64,000 nucleotides of DNA from Prunella strophiata (Eukaryota > Chordata > Aves > Passeriformes > Prunellidae). The position numbers and the translations under genes were made by a program. The stretch lies in assembly GCA_036583965.1 (NCBI GenBank), contig JAZBQD010000001.1, positions 18,880,608-18,944,607 of the forward strand, written 5' to 3'. Below the pieces are notes generated by a model. It made no database searches and had not been told where the DNA came from. It was given only the letters and a program-made list of their open reading frames with translations. The first letter of the stretch is position 1. Each line of letters opens with the position of its first letter. This document shows positions 53,201 through 56,700 of this stretch, piece after piece.

Positions 53201-55958
53201 GGAAAATGTGATCCTTAGGGTAAGATGAAAAAAGGATCCCTTAAGTGATCCCTTGCCAGCCCCAAGATGTTCCCAGTGGCACATGTCCAGCAAGGAACAA
53301 ATACTCAGAGCACACTCATCTGAGGAACCACCTTGAATAATGAATTTCACTGAATAATGGAAGCACACCAGCAATCTGGGGTAATTATTTGTACAGTGAT
53401 CATCTTAGGGGGGTTTAGTTCAGCTGAGGAAATCAACAGATCTGCAGCAAATAGATTTTCTTGGGACAACACTGAGAATTCCTGAATTTGTTCAATACCT
53501 GCTGCAGGGTAGAATTTCCCTGGATTTCACTGAATTCTGGGAAAGATCAAATCATTGTTTTTTAGGATAAAATCTTGTTGTTCCACTAAACAGTTGCCAG
53601 ATCAATGCAAACACGTTGCTCGTGTATTTTATGAGCTCTTCCCGTGGGTGGAAATGCTCTGCCCACGTTTGCAGGGATTTATTTATTTGGATCCTTCATC
53701 AGGATGAGGTTGGGAAGGTGCCACAGACAGGCTGCAGGAAATTCCAGCTGGAGCAGGAGCTGGGGGATGTAGGGAAAGGGGGAGAGGCAGAGCAGGACAC
53801 AACTGCATGGACAGTTGGGTTCCACTCAGGTTCTTCAAGCAGAGTTGCCTCCACACCTTGTTTCCTCTCCAGCTCTGCTGAAAACATTCCTCAGATGTTT
53901 CCTGAAAAAATGCCTTTCCATGGATCTTCCAAGGATCTGTTAAAAGAAACAAAGGATTTGGGTAATTCCTAACAAAATGGGTCTCACCTCCTCTTGGGAG
54001 CACCTTGGCTTAGGTGAAGTCAGAAGTTTTATCATGGAAGAAGTGAAATCTTGTTAGTTGAAAAAATATCATAAAGAATGCAAAGGCTGAAGTGTTCAGG
54101 AGGGTTAAATTTACTTTACTTTTTGGGAAATTGTGTGTTATTCCACTCAGTTTTCCCAAGGAATGTTTACAAAGAGGCCTAAAAACAAAATATGGAAAGG
54201 TTTCTCTTTCTGAAGCAGGGTTCAGGGTTTTGGTAAAGCTCTAACGAAACACACAAAAGAAAATGTCATTTCCCAAATGTTTCCCATGTTAGTTATCCTA
54301 AACTGCATGGAAAAACCAACCAAAAATTCAGGTATCAATATAGTTAGCTAAGATATAGATGTTTAGTAGTGGGGGAGATGTGCAGGACCTGTGCCAAGGA
54401 GTTGTTTTGTGACATTAAAGATCTCAAATTCCTGAGTTCTTTAGAATGGATGGGGAATTCATCCAGAATGGACAGGGAAGTTCATTCCCAGCATCAGCCT
54501 TTAATTACAAATGCACAACGTGGTTTTCCAGCTGCAGTCTATTTCATGAAGAAGGAGATTCTCATGGAGATCCAGAGAGGAAACTCTTAGGAATGTCTGG
54601 GGAATGGAGAAATACTCTCTGTAGAAAGGGAAGGATAAAAAACAGGAGCAATGGAAAAAGCAATGACAAATTCAGGTGCTGGTGGACAAACATTTTCAGC
54701 CTATTGGAGAGGAAGCCACTGAAAATGTGGAGTCCCAGGATGGAAAATAACCTTTTTTTTTTTCCATGTAAGCAAGAGTTCAGGTGGAAGGATGAGGAGT
54801 AAAATTACAGTTTTCAGTGACAAATCAATAGAGCCACCTTAGAGTTAAATTGTGTTGTGAGAGGCCATTTTAGAGAACAATAAAATCACACTTTTAATAA
54901 AATATTGATATGAGCTTTGCAATAAAAATGTCTGCATAAACAAGTCCTCTCTTGTTTCACAAATCACCCCAGTAAAATAAAACAGAAATCACTTTTTTTC
55001 CCCCTAAATAAAATTCCCTCATTTGTAAACAAATCATTTCAGTTTCTTATCTCGTAGAGATTGCAGTGGGTTTTATTAAGATGACTGAATTAAAATGACT
55101 CTATTAAAATGACTGAATTACCCTGAAATACTCTGTGGGGGGATTTCTCCCCAAAAACCTATGTATCACTCAGGCCTCAATAAACTATATTGTCCCTCAG
55201 GCTATTTGCCTCTCCAGCACATACCTGGGAGGATTTATCTGCTAGGAAAAGGGAATTTTCTACCCAGTACACGGGAATAATAAATGTTTGGTACTTTCTC
55301 GTGCATGATTTTATTTACTCAACAACTAATGGCTGCTCATTTGTTATAGTTACCTGGAGCCTGCAAGTTTTGGAGAGAGATGTACTTAATTCCAGGCTTT
55401 CATTTGTGCATTTTATTAACAGAGAGCTTTTATTTTACTGGGAGAAAGTCAATAAAACTTAGCCAGATTATATTTTCTTCATGCACTTTGCAAAACTTTT
55501 ATTGTGTTTTAACGTACAAGACGAGCTTGAAGGTGGGAAAATTGGATTTTCTAAGCTATGGATATTTTGGTGGGAAACATGAAACAAAAATTATGTTTTA
55601 TTAAAAACAGGGGGTTGTTCAAGTATTTTGAGAGCATTTTAAAGTGAGTCCAAAGCCAGGTTGCACAGGGCTTGGAGCAACCTGGGATAGTGGAGAGTGA
55701 CAGTGGAAGTCCATCATCCATGGATGATCCATGAGGTCCCTCCCAGCCCAAACCAGTGTGGAATTTTGGGATTCAGCTGCAGGCAGGGTTAACCCAGTGT
55801 TGGTTTTTGCAGGTCTGGAGCTGAATGGGATGTCCAGCTCTGACATCCCCGACGTTCCCCCTCCTCTGCCCCTCAAGGGAAGCACGGCCGACTACGGGAA
55901 CCTCATGGAGAGCCAGGACCTGGTCAGCCCCACCACGTCCCCCCCTGCCCACCAGCGG
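2477..55958 (+). CDS. DOCK1: DOCK1 (DOCK180) Rac GEF, 3' half, 18 coding exons, partial at both ends
   Basis: The spliced exons are 2477-2562, 2750-2906, 6538-6578, 7926-8016, 13078-13197, 22618-22707, 25167-25271, 27503-27644, 27866-27944, 28272-28356, 29149-29235, 33198-33374, 33987-34070, 38421-38558, 41259-41404, 46598-46796, 51379-51532 and 55813-55958. They total 2127 bp and 709 codons without a stop. The protein matches recalled vertebrate DOCK1 almost residue for residue, including [20 protein letters not shown], the ISP triplet and [14 protein letters not shown]5 and DOCK2 fit clearly less well, chiefly in the tail. DOCK1 works with ELMO to load GTP on Rac at the plasma membrane, driving engulfment, migration and myoblast fusion. 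DHR-2 runs from exon w3 to the end of w14. The N-terminal SH3, the DHR-1 domain and the last exon lie outside the window. There is no frameshift or lost catalytic segment. Confidence 0.97.
2750..2906 (+). CDS. DOCK1: DOCK1 exon w2 ([13 protein letters not shown]...)
   Basis: This 157-bp exon completes the split Ile and adds 52 codons, from [10 protein letters not shown] to the MSCTVNVL end. It corresponds to human residues about 1152-1204 and ends just before the DHR-2 boundary. The acceptor is tttttcag and the donor CTG|gtgagc. It is separated from exon w1 by an intron of only 187 bp, which looks unique and is the shortest in the window. A tandem repeat begins about 20 bp past the donor. Confidence 0.97.
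2925..3535 (+). repeat. Degenerate CACAAAATC minisatellite
   Basis: About 600 bp are built from variants of accacaaaatc, with higher-order units such as aatttgctatgaaac recurring near 3028, 3121 and 3230. Spacer words include actgcaaaatc and caccacatgatc. The + strand is nearly devoid of G. The reading frames are open only because the repeat lacks stops in some frames, and the H/K/T/P-rich peptides are artefacts. Confidence 0.9.
5318..5690 (+). repeat. CR1 fragment
   Basis: The hallmark order is gctgagggagctgggaaggggctc, a ggagaaaag block, ccttgtggctctgcacaactcc, ggcctcaggctgggccaggg, ggatatttgggaaaatcctc, ggctgcccagggcagt-like text and a final ggcacttggagaca. The terminal ATTCTATG tail is not recognisable, so the element is degraded at its 3' end. 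Confidence 0.85.
6538..6578 (+). CDS. DOCK1: DOCK1 exon w3 ([13 protein letters not shown]), start of DHR-2
   Basis: This 41-bp micro-scale exon encodes [13 protein letters not shown] plus two bases of an Arg codon. Human residues are about 1205-1218, where the DHR-2 domain begins. The acceptor is ttttcag. The donor AG|gtttgt has T at +3 and is weaker than the other donors here. Joining to exon w4 gives R-Y-L-Y-K, as in other vertebrates. Confidence 0.96.
6579..7925. other. Intron 3
   Basis: This is 1.35 kb of mostly AT-rich unique sequence with one short CR1 tail (about 7655-7728). No other feature was seen. Confidence 0.9.
7655..7728 (+). repeat. CR1 3' terminal fragment
   Basis: The block ttggactcgatgatcttgg followed by tcttttccaaccttaatgatcc is the CR1 3' end motif. 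It has the usual partial octamer repeat at its end. Confidence 0.75.
7926..8016 (+). CDS. DOCK1: DOCK1 exon w4 ([15 protein letters not shown]...)
   Basis: This 91-bp exon completes Arg and encodes 30 codons ending HAKLLK (human about 1218-1248). It lies in lobe A of DHR-2, the helical part that in DOCK structures makes the dimer interface. The acceptor is tggcag and the donor AAG|gtaaac. Confidence 0.97.
9110..9190 (+). repeat. Probable CR1-like fragment
   Basis: The stretch ccatggcaggggatggaaccagaagggctttaaggtccc resembles the penultimate part of passerine CR1 copies elsewhere in the window (compare 18833-18870). It is too short and diverged for certainty. Confidence 0.45.
10096..12056 (+). 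repeat. 2-kb GGGAT/GGAT satellite-like array
   Basis: About 1.96 kb consist almost only of GGGAT, with GGAT and GGGAGGGAT variants interspersed in an irregular pattern. The one clear interruption is ggggtccctggg near 11157. No T-A-A, T-A-G or T-G-A arises in the pure motif, so several frames on both strands stay open for about 700 codons. The resulting GWDGM-type and SHPIP-type polypeptides are repeat artefacts. Runs of three G every five bases make G-quadruplexes likely. Confidence 0.97.
12050..12102 (+). repeat. CR1 3' tail abutting the GGGAT array
   Basis: The sequence gatgacctttaagctcccttccaaccca, then aaccattccatgattcc and tatgattg, is the bird CR1 3' end with its octamer repeats. It follows the last GGGAT unit without a gap. 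Confidence 0.8.
12256..12717 (-). mobile_element. ERV solo LTR, family A copy 1
   Basis: This 462-bp block starts TGATGCCT and ends GGCATCA, an inverted-repeat pair of the TG...CA type. It is flanked by the 4-bp direct repeat CCTT (12252-12255 and 12718-12721). The same element recurs at 27040-27488 and, inverted, at 51649-52108. By its AATAAA and the U5-like end (read on -), the LTR is antisense to DOCK1. No internal retroviral sequence is present, so it is a solo LTR. A 4-bp target duplication is usual for ERV1/gamma-like elements. Confidence 0.85.
13078..13197 (+). CDS. DOCK1: DOCK1 exon w5 ([16 protein letters not shown]...)
   Basis: This 120-bp exon encodes 40 whole codons, ending [10 protein letters not shown] (human about 1249-1288) in DHR-2 lobe A. 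The acceptor is gatttag, preceded by a T-rich tract. The donor AAG|gtaaaa lacks the +5 G. The sequence EEACAAH replaces the recalled mammalian EDVCVAH, a mild difference. Confidence 0.97.
13875..14140 (+). repeat. Duplicated 265-bp block, copy 1
   Basis: The block opens with hairpin-like text (TGATAG-gaa-CTATCA, then CTATCA-ttt-TGATAG). It continues through agtgttgcttaaaaagtcaaa and ggattggggtaaaaattg to a G-rich ggctggggctgctggagg end. It matches 16167-16434 in the same orientation with scattered differences. It may be a dispersed repeat or a local duplication; the family was not recognised. Confidence 0.85.
14249..14300 (+). repeat. TTTTATTTTG low-complexity tract
   Basis: About 50 bp of ttttattttg/ttttatttta units form a simple T-rich microsatellite. 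Confidence 0.85.
16167..16434 (+). repeat. Duplicated 265-bp block, copy 2
   Basis: This is the second copy of the 13875-14140 block, about 2.3 kb downstream in direct orientation. It shares the gatag/ctatc start, the agtgttgcttaaaaagtc core, the paired ggattggggtaaaaa and ggactgggataaaa lines, and the agttcctgctgccc end. Confidence 0.85.
17815..18048 (+). repeat. CR1 3' fragment
   Basis: Visible blocks are gcctcaagttgcaccagggg, aagtttaggttggatattagg, aggctgcccagggcagtgg, gttgatgatctcagaag and tcttttccaaccttagtgattctg. They follow the canonical CR1 order to the 3' end, with a small deletion before ggttgatgatc. Confidence 0.88.
18508..18885 (+). repeat. CR1 3' fragment (passerine-type)
   Basis: The order is attcaacctggagaggagca, ctccaggagagctggagagg, ggacaggacacagggaatgg, attgttccctggcaggg, ctgcccctggatccctggc, aggtgtccctgccatggcag and gatgatctttaacccaaatc. 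Near-identical copies lie at 33450, 43050 (split) and 60378 (inverted). Confidence 0.9.
19263..19480 (-). repeat. CR1 3' fragment, antisense
   Basis: Read on the - strand this is a CR1 3' end. The + strand shows ggtttgggttgggaaggacc followed by tctcccaggatcc, ctggcctgggacactgccag and ccctcacagggaaaaattcc. Confidence 0.88.
21848..22440 (+). repeat. CR1 copy, longest in the window
   Basis: The copy starts in the end of the CR1 ORF2 region (gaaggtcatggagcagatca, an internally deleted stretch, then ctgtgtcaagttttgggcc). It passes through gctgagggagctgggaaggg, ccttgtggctctgcacagctcc, ggcctcaggctgggccag and ggatttaaaatccacatggatg, and ends cctcaacaattccatgattcc. It is about 590 bp with no intact frame. 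Confidence 0.9.
22618..22707 (+). CDS. DOCK1: DOCK1 exon w6 ([15 protein letters not shown]...)
   Basis: This 90-bp exon encodes 30 whole codons, [20 protein letters not shown] to QLSELL (human about 1289-1318), a helical piece of DHR-2 lobe A. The acceptor cccaacag is preceded by a run of T. The donor CTG|gtaggt is good. Confidence 0.97.
23668..23830 (-). repeat. CR1 fragment, antisense
   Basis: The + strand shows gaatgatttgggttgggagg, tccagttccacccactttgcc, ggcagggacaccttccatta and ctgtccaacctggccttgg. This is the complement of the CR1 3' end. Confidence 0.8.
24635..24990 (+). repeat. Degenerate minisatellite, about 57-bp unit, six copies
   Basis: Each unit carries a form of gcagtgaggttcaccaagatgagg followed by ttcatcaaaattgagatactgg. 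Copies are diverged from each other and some contain small indels, suggesting an old array. Confidence 0.85.
25167..25271 (+). CDS. DOCK1: DOCK1 exon w7 ([17 protein letters not shown]...)
   Basis: This 105-bp exon encodes 35 codons and ends [12 protein letters not shown] (human about 1319-1353). The highly conserved [11 protein letters not shown] segment opens DHR-2 lobe B. The acceptor is ttttgcag and the donor AGG|gtaagt. Confidence 0.97.
25551..25582. repeat. (TA)n tract
   Basis: This is an interrupted TA dinucleotide tract (atatatttatatatataata...) of about 30 bp. Confidence 0.85.
25925..26035 (-). repeat. Possible CR1 fragment, antisense
   Basis: The text ctgggcaccctgtgccagagcctcac, attccttcccaaattgcc and accaggctgttgagtgccctgc resembles an internal CR1 3' part on the - strand, but both edges are unclear. 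Confidence 0.5.
27040..27488 (-). mobile_element. ERV solo LTR, family A copy 2, abutting the exon w8 acceptor
   Basis: It starts TGATGCCT at 27040 and matches 12256-12717 along its length. Its other end is truncated: the expected GGCATCA reads only ggc, then ctg. The base run tctg at 27036-27039 and the ctg after 27488 could be remnants of a 4-bp target duplication after loss of about five bases. Only 14 bp (ctgtgtgtttgcag) separate the LTR from exon w8. The branch point of intron 7 is therefore probably inside the LTR (candidate gctaaac at about 27474-27480). Confidence 0.85.
27503..27644 (+). CDS. DOCK1: DOCK1 exon w8 ([15 protein letters not shown]...)
   Basis: This 142-bp exon encodes 47 codons plus the first base of Tyr. 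The peptide runs from [20 protein letters not shown] to [13 protein letters not shown] (human about 1354-1401), in DHR-2 lobe B. It is much more GC-rich than its surroundings. The acceptor is tttgcag. The donor T|GTATCCTTG fits the minor-spliceosome 5' site rather than the usual one. Confidence 0.97.
27645..27865 (+). other. Intron 8, U12-type (minor spliceosome) GT-AG intron
   Basis: The 221-bp intron begins GTATCCTT, the U12-type donor consensus. Near its end it carries ttcttaacc (27846-27853), matching the U12 branch site. The likely branch adenosine (27850/27851) lies 14-15 nt before the AG at 27864-27865, inside the window typical of U12 introns. No strong polypyrimidine tract lies between the branch site and the AG. 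It is phase 1 (Tyr codon T|AT). Confidence 0.88.
27866..27944 (+). CDS. DOCK1: DOCK1 exon w9 ([15 protein letters not shown]...)
   Basis: This 79-bp exon completes Tyr and encodes [16 protein letters not shown] up to PVSEQIV plus two bases of Ser (human about 1401-1427), DHR-2 lobe B. The acceptor is gaaattcag and the donor AG|gtgagt. Confidence 0.97.
27945..28271. other. Intron 9
   Basis: This 327-bp intron has a short CR1 tail (28198-28257) directly before the acceptor ttttcag. The pyrimidine tract lies between the two. Confidence 0.9.
28198..28257 (+). repeat. CR1 3' tail
   Basis: The sequence gaactgcatgatctgtgaggtc, then atttccaacccaatccattctg and tgattctgtgattc, is the CR1 terminus with octamer repeats. 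Confidence 0.8.
28272..28356 (+). CDS. DOCK1: DOCK1 exon w10 ([15 protein letters not shown]...)
   Basis: This 85-bp exon completes Ser and encodes 28 codons ending [12 protein letters not shown] (human about 1427-1455), DHR-2 lobe B. The acceptor is ttttcag and the donor GCA|gtaaga. Confidence 0.97.
28357..29148. other. Intron 10
   Basis: It contains poly-T (about 28673-28700) and a CR1 fragment (28745-28916). The rest is unique. Confidence 0.9.
28745..28916 (+). repeat. CR1 3' fragment
   Basis: Visible blocks are ccctggcacagggtgcccaga, gtgcccaagggcaggttgg, gatagtggaaggtgtccctg and tttaaggtcctttccaaccc, ending gattccatga. Confidence 0.88.
29149..29235 (+). CDS. DOCK1: DOCK1 exon w11 ([15 protein letters not shown]...)
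   Basis: This 87-bp exon encodes 29 whole codons ending [11 protein letters not shown] (human about 1456-1484), DHR-2 lobe B. The acceptor is ctctgcag and the donor ATG|gtaaga. Confidence 0.97.
29236..33197. other. Intron 11
   Basis: 29236-32460 is unique AT-rich sequence without a recognised repeat. An ERV LTR plus a leader remnant (32470 to about 33126) fills most of the 3' end and stops about 70 bp before exon w12. Confidence 0.9.
32470..33126 (+). mobile_element. ERV LTR with leader remnant, sense to DOCK1
   Basis: The putative LTR (32470-33084, 615 bp) starts TGTTGAAAGG and ends CTTTCTAACA, imperfect inverted ends of TG...CA type. It contains a TATA box (gtataaaaag at 32901) and an AATAAA signal (33003-33008) about 100 bp downstream, as expected for U3-R-U5. 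After the CA end comes tattggggtcatctcgagctc then gagaccccgac. That layout resembles the primer-binding site (tRNA-Pro-like TGGGG start) and leader of gamma-type elements. No coding remnant follows. The 5' edge is inferred from the terminal match only. Confidence 0.72.
33198..33374 (+). CDS. DOCK1: DOCK1 exon w12 ([10 protein letters not shown]...), catalytic core of DHR-2
   Basis: This 177-bp exon encodes 59 whole codons (human about 1485-1543). Residues 3-5 are the ISP triplet, whose replacement is known to abolish Rac activation by DOCK180. The segment [14 protein letters not shown] (41-54) should contain the alpha-10 insert and its nucleotide-sensor valine, which displaces Mg2+ and GDP; that assignment is by family knowledge. 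The acceptor is gttttag and the donor AAG|gtgaca (weak at +5). The exon sits between an ERV remnant and a CR1 copy. Confidence 0.97.
33375..33986. other. Intron 12
   Basis: About two thirds of this 612-bp intron is a CR1 copy (33450-33855). The remainder is unique and ends in tctctctctcaattag. Confidence 0.9.
33450..33855 (+). repeat. CR1 3' fragment (passerine-type)
   Basis: Same layout as 18508-18885: ggctgcaggagagctggagagg, ggaatggctcccactgccag, ctgcccctggatccctggc, gtccctgccatggcaggg, taaggtccctcccaaccc, then gtgattctgtgattcc. Confidence 0.9.
33987..34070 (+). CDS. DOCK1: DOCK1 exon w13 ([15 protein letters not shown]...)
   Basis: This 84-bp exon encodes 28 codons ending [10 protein letters not shown] (human about 1544-1571) in DHR-2 lobe C. 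The acceptor is caattag and the donor CAG|gtaaaa. Confidence 0.97.
36364..36600 (+). repeat. (TTCTCC)n polypyrimidine microsatellite
   Basis: The first 120 bp are almost pure cttctc/cttcttctc units. They are followed by degenerate ttcttgttc-type units and a ccttctccc end. The strand asymmetry is extreme (C and T only for long runs). The Arg-rich and Phe/Ser-rich frames across it are artefacts. Confidence 0.93.
37985..38400 (+). repeat. Tandem duplication of about 200 bp with AGT/ATT microsatellite
   Basis: The block aataataactcttgtcatttt occurs at 37989 and again at 38177. The block gagctctttccctgctgtgggag followed by ttgccccatccc occurs at 38109 and again at 38334. Between the copies lie (AGT)n at about 38235-38272 and ATT-rich stretches. 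The second copy ends about 20 bp before exon w14. Confidence 0.88.
38421..38558 (+). CDS. DOCK1: DOCK1 exon w14 ([15 protein letters not shown]...), end of DHR-2
   Basis: This 138-bp exon encodes 46 whole codons ending [11 protein letters not shown] (human about 1572-1617), closing DHR-2 lobe C. The acceptor ttttccag lies next to a tandem duplication. The donor ATC|gtaagt is strong. Confidence 0.97.
39246..39592 (+). repeat. CR1 fragment
   Basis: Visible blocks are ggagaaaaggaggctcaggg, ccttgtggctctgcacaagtcc, ggcctcaggctgggccaggg, ggctgcccagggaggtgcc and acttttccacccaaaataattc, ending tgggattctg. Confidence 0.88.
40553..41202 (-). mobile_element. Probable ERV solo LTR upstream of exon w15
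   Basis: On the + strand it starts TGTCCTGG and ends CCCAGCA. It is flanked by cacat (40548-40552) and cacgt (41203-41207), a possible 5-bp target duplication with one change. An inverted TATA-like ctttttatc occurs near 40961, consistent with an LTR on the - strand. No AATAAA was identified with confidence, so class and exact edges are tentative. Confidence 0.5.
41259..41404 (+). CDS. DOCK1: DOCK1 exon w15 ([15 protein letters not shown]...)
   Basis: This 146-bp exon encodes 48 codons plus GG of Gly (human about 1618-1666). It is the Ser/Arg-rich linker after DHR-2, with [20 protein letters not shown] and [12 protein letters not shown]. It is very GC-rich. The acceptor is ttgtgcag. The donor GG|gtgagt is also the first unit of a long minisatellite. 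LPGLEE replaces the recalled mammalian MPSSLDD at the exon start. Confidence 0.97.
41405..43017 (+). repeat. About 50-bp-unit minisatellite starting at the exon w15 donor, about 32 copies
   Basis: Units follow ggtgggtgagtggggaac or ggtgggtgaggacaatcc, then ccagccattcaggg or ccagcctggg, then attgtccctgaagctccctgg. By eye there are 32 ctccctgggg-type unit ends. Fourteen units, including the authentic splice site, carry GTGAGTG; most others carry GTGAGGA. The first unit is richest in CpG (gaacgccggcctggg), and later units have gaacaccagcctggg. Long frames over the array on the - strand are repeat artefacts. Confidence 0.95.
43050..43735 (+). repeat. CR1 3' fragment interrupted by an LTR
   Basis: The left part ends ctccaggagagctggagag (43158). 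The right part resumes ggagagggacgtgggacaagg (43445) and continues through ggaatggcttccactgccag, ctgcccctggatccctggc and gtcccttccatcccaaacc to attccatgatt. Removing 43159-43450 restores the order seen in the uninterrupted copies at 18508 and 33450. Confidence 0.9.
43159..43444 (-). mobile_element. ERV solo LTR nested in CR1
   Basis: This 286-bp insert starts TGTCACAG and ends TTCCACA. It is flanked by a perfect 6-bp duplication GGAGAG (43153-43158 and 43445-43450). Read on the - strand it starts TGTGGAAG and ends CTGTGACA, with an AATAAA about 60 bp before its end (tttatt at about 43217 on +). A 6-bp target duplication and this short length suit an ERVK/beta-like LTR. Confidence 0.88.
46188..46275 (+). 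repeat. Short CR1 fragment
   Basis: The text ctggagcaccctggggtcgtgg, gaagtgtccttgtccatggcag and ggtgggactggag is a truncated part of the CR1 3' region. Confidence 0.65.
46598..46796 (+). CDS. DOCK1: DOCK1 exon w16 ([16 protein letters not shown]...), polybasic segment
   Basis: This 199-bp exon completes Gly and encodes 66 codons (human about 1666-1732). It contains a strongly basic and acidic mixed-charge run, [20 protein letters not shown], followed by KHQEIF and [15 protein letters not shown]-terminal polybasic cluster of DOCK180-type proteins is reported to bind acidic phospholipids; that this run is the one is an inference. The acceptor is tccttag and the donor ACG|gtaact. Confidence 0.97.
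46890..46977 (+). repeat. 88-bp direct repeat, copy 1
   Basis: It runs from gtaggccagaaataactctg to tttgatttacagtgggg and matches 51118-51205 with about six substitutions and no indel. It starts 94 bp after exon w16. Confidence 0.92.
49986..50160 (+). repeat. 175-bp direct duplication, copy 1
   Basis: The block runs from tgggttaacttggggacctg through ctccagttggtttttct and ctgaaaaagtggttgctttgc to ggatgtggaaagcagaaacc. It matches 50802-50978 with scattered substitutions and small indels. Confidence 0.92.
50802..50978 (+). repeat. 175-bp direct duplication, copy 2
   Basis: Second copy of the 49986-50160 block, about 0.8 kb downstream in the same orientation. Confidence 0.92.
51118..51205 (+). 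repeat. 88-bp direct repeat, copy 2
   Basis: Matches 46890-46977. It ends 173 bp before exon w17, so the pair frames almost all of intron 16. Confidence 0.92.
51379..51532 (+). CDS. DOCK1: DOCK1 exon w17 ([15 protein letters not shown]...)
   Basis: This 154-bp exon encodes 51 codons plus the first base of Ser (human about 1733-1784). It is a Ser/Pro-rich tail segment with [20 protein letters not shown] and PITPRTKL, offering many S/T-P sites typical of phosphorylation. The acceptor is cccccag and the donor A|gtaagt. Confidence 0.97.
51649..52108 (+). mobile_element. ERV solo LTR, family A copy 3, sense to DOCK1
   Basis: This 460-bp element starts TGATGCCT and ends AGACATCA, flanked by a perfect 4-bp duplication GTAT (51645-51648 and 52109-52112). 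It is the inverse of copies 12256-12717 and 27040-27488. The AATAAA (about 52041-52046) followed by tccctgctttattc and ctctgtccagcctctg marks the R/U5 end. The LTR can therefore offer a poly(A) site in the sense of DOCK1. Confidence 0.9.
55650..55775 (+). repeat. CR1 3' fragment
   Basis: The text ccaggttgcacagggcttgg, agcaacctgggatagtgg, ggatgatccatgaggtccc and tcccagcccaaaccagtgtgg is a diverged CR1 3' end. Confidence 0.75.
55813..55958 (+). CDS. DOCK1: DOCK1 exon w18 ([16 protein letters not shown]...), Crk-binding motif
   Basis: This 146-bp exon completes Ser and encodes 48 codons ending SPPAHQR (human about 1784-1834). PPPLPLKG contains PxLPxK, the Crk/CrkL SH3-binding consensus. The second such motif recalled in mammals lies in the missing terminal exon. 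The segment before HQR is less proline-dense than in recalled mammalian DOCK1 and two residues shorter. The acceptor is tttttgcag and the donor CGG|gtgagt. Reading past the donor would reach a stop after about 20 further codons. Confidence 0.96.
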
Positions 55959-56464
55959 GTGAGTGCCCAGGGAATGGTCCCCTCTGCAGTTCTGTGTTCC
56001 CTGAGCCATCCCAGCTGATCCAGAGGGCTCTGCAGTGTCAGGAGGGGGAGGGATCCACCTGGAGGAAAGCTGGGCTCACTCCCGGCAATTCCGAGCCAGA
56101 CGTTGTCAGGTTTGTTGGGCAGGGAGCTTTAACCAGCAGGAGCAGCAAATTGGATTTAAAGCCTTTCAGTCCTGTGTCAGGAAAGGAAATAAAACATGAA
56201 CCTGCCACCTTCCCTTCCTGGAGCTCTGCTCTGCCAGCGTTGTCACCACTCATTTATTTCCTTGAGGCAAACTCGTGTCTCCTTTGAGGCAAGGAGCTCA
56301 GAAACTCTTCATCACCAACAGGGTTTGCAGCTTTCTGAGGAAAATTCACTTTTCAGCTTTGTTTCCTGTAGCTGGAAGCTTTTGAAAATAATGTGGTCCT
56401 TTTCTTTAAAGCAGCACTTTTGAGAAATGCCTTTTATTTTCTTTATGGGCAAAAAAAAAAAATA

Positions 56465-56700
56465 CATTTAAAGGGACGTGGAGGGTTGATCCTGGCTGGT
56501 GCCCACCAAAGATGCTCCATCACTCCCCTCCTCAGCTGTGCAGGCAGAGAAAATACAGTGAAAGTCTCATGGGTTGAGAAAAGGACAGGAAGAGATCACT
56601 CACCCCTTGCCCTCAAAACAGGCTTACTTTGGGAAATTAATTGAATTTATTACCAATCAAATCAGAGTAGGGCAGCAAGACCCCATGAGGTCACAAGTTT
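56465..56700. mobile_element. Possible ERV-derived fragment
   Basis: The text gagaaaatacagtgaaagtctc, gttgagaaaaggacaggaagag, atcactcacccc and gggaaattaattgaatttattac resembles a passerine ERV LTR sequence as I recall it. No termini or target duplication were found. Confidence 0.35.

Larger units (their letters stand above)
51533..55812. other. Intron 17
   Basis: It contains a sense-oriented solo LTR (51649-52108) near its start and a CR1 fragment (55650-55775) ending about 37 bp before exon w18. The stretch between 52115 and 55640 is AT-rich unique sequence. Confidence 0.9.
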
